NCBI RefSeq assembly: GCF_963678635.1
Contig: NC_087064.1
Span: 61,931,548-61,995,547, forward strand
DNA length: 64,000 bases
Reading direction: 5' to 3'
Source: Symsagittifera roscoffensis
Taxonomy: Eukaryota > Xenacoelomorpha > Acoela > Convolutidae
Shown: positions 63,515 to 64,000 of the stretch, piece by piece
Numbering within the stretch: the stretch's first letter is position 1
Layout: each line of letters begins with the position of its first letter
Position numbers and translations under genes: made by a program
The notes under the pieces: model-generated
What the model saw: only the letters and a program-made list of their open reading frames with translations
Database searches by the model: none
Told to the model about the DNA's origin: nothing

Positions 63515-64000
63515 CGAGGCATTAACCGGATCGAAACAAATACCAGAGGCTGTACCAGGCTCAACAAAGACAGGGAATTGTAACACTGTAAAAATGATTA
63601 CGGGAAAGCCATTCGGCATATCGAGAATCGGGGCTAGAATAATGTCGATAATCACAGTGGGCGGCCACGAGGTAACCAGAAACCTGGGCGAGCCGAGCGA
63701 CCAGACGATAATGCATATTGATGTGTACGCAGATTACTTGAGTCGTATAAGCCCACAAACGACTTCTAGAGCGCTGAGAGCACTACTCACGAGAGGGGGC
63801 AGCAAGTCGGTACGTGTTGATAACAGGTATACTGAAGCTTATGGTCCACACGAGGTGATGCTAAATATAGATGGGATTAACATCTATACCAAGACGATGA
63901 TAACATGTGACGAAGACCTAATTGGACAAATCTACGTAGGGAAAGAAGAATTGAAAGTGAGATCGATTGGACACTGCGCCATGCTTGAGGAAGATGCAAT
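63432..64000 (+). CDS. Start of Pol of the second retroelement (runs off the window)
   Basis: An ATG at 63,432 in the +1 frame relative to Gag starts MRKRRRKDLAAKEIEQRLKL and stays open to the end of the window. Retroelements often join gag and pol by such an overlap with frameshifting. No protease D-S/T-G motif, reverse transcriptase or integrase is reached yet. The text KVRSIGHCAMLEEDA at the end is of a kind I associate with the lead-in to a gypsy-type protease, from memory and not checked. Class: LTR retroelement, probably Ty3/gypsy. Confidence 0.65.
   Translation, partial: MRKRRRKDLAAKEIEQRLKLEIERQNFNEALTGSKQIPEAVPGSTKTGNCNTVKMITGKPFGISRIGARIMSIITVGGHEVTRNLGEPSDQTIMHIDVYADYLSRISPQTTSRALRALLTRGGSKSVRVDNRYTEAYGPHEVMLNIDGINIYTKTMITCDEDLIGQIYVGKEELKVRSIGHCAMLEEDA

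Noticed and set aside
1-64000. A CRISPR array or bacterial operon
   Set aside because: No array of evenly spaced identical repeats with unique spacers; genes are spliced and elements are eukaryotic. The ATGA overlaps are in a retroelement, not in a bacterial operon.

Overview
This is a window of animal (metazoan) nuclear DNA, AT-rich and packed with mobile elements. It has spliced genes with GT-AG introns, an animal-type DOMON/cytochrome b561 gene, tRNA-derived short repeats, hAT-like and mariner-like small elements, and at least five unrelated retroelements. I cannot name the species or phylum. Two host genes are visible, both on the + strand.

Layout. (1) About 1-17,500: a very large Ty3/gypsy-type, retrovirus-like element on the - strand. 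In coding order it has a small basic ORF, a single 2709-codon gag-pol frame with intact catalytic residues, two tiny membrane-protein ORFs joined by an ATGA overlap, a 391-codon open frame with no ATG, an envelope-like glycoprotein interrupted three times, and two more unknown ORFs. No long terminal repeat pair was found. (2) 18,400-23,940: short repeats, a tRNA-like remnant, then a two-exon host gene (20,112-20,582 and 23,188-23,937) for a type II membrane protein that may be a glycosyltransferase. Its intron holds a hAT-type MITE and an antisense reverse transcriptase remnant. (3) 23,940-29,767: no gene; satellite-like repeats and a 734-bp palindromic mariner-type MITE. (4) 29,768-56,726: one host gene of five exons coding for about 421 residues (signal peptide, DOMON domain, cytochrome b561 domain with four haem-ligand histidines), probably ferric-chelate reductase-like. 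Its first three introns (4.5, 5.4 and 15.7 kb) are full of repeats: an antisense BEL/Pao integrase remnant, a 1.5-kb inverted-repeat transposon with a SINE inserted in it, satellite arrays, a perfect-looking 388-bp palindrome, an antisense retroelement with a restriction-like endonuclease domain, and many copies of an unrecognised repeat family with two palindromic signatures. (5) 56,727-64,000: flank, then a second retroelement on the + strand with tandem repeats in its leader, a broken gag with two zinc knuckles, and the start of pol running off the window.

The most unusual object is the first element: an envelope-bearing retroelement with a compact, overlapping, bacterial-operon-like cluster of accessory ORFs. 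The most useful host result is the reconstruction of the DOMON-b561 gene: all four splice junctions agree in phase across 27 kb.
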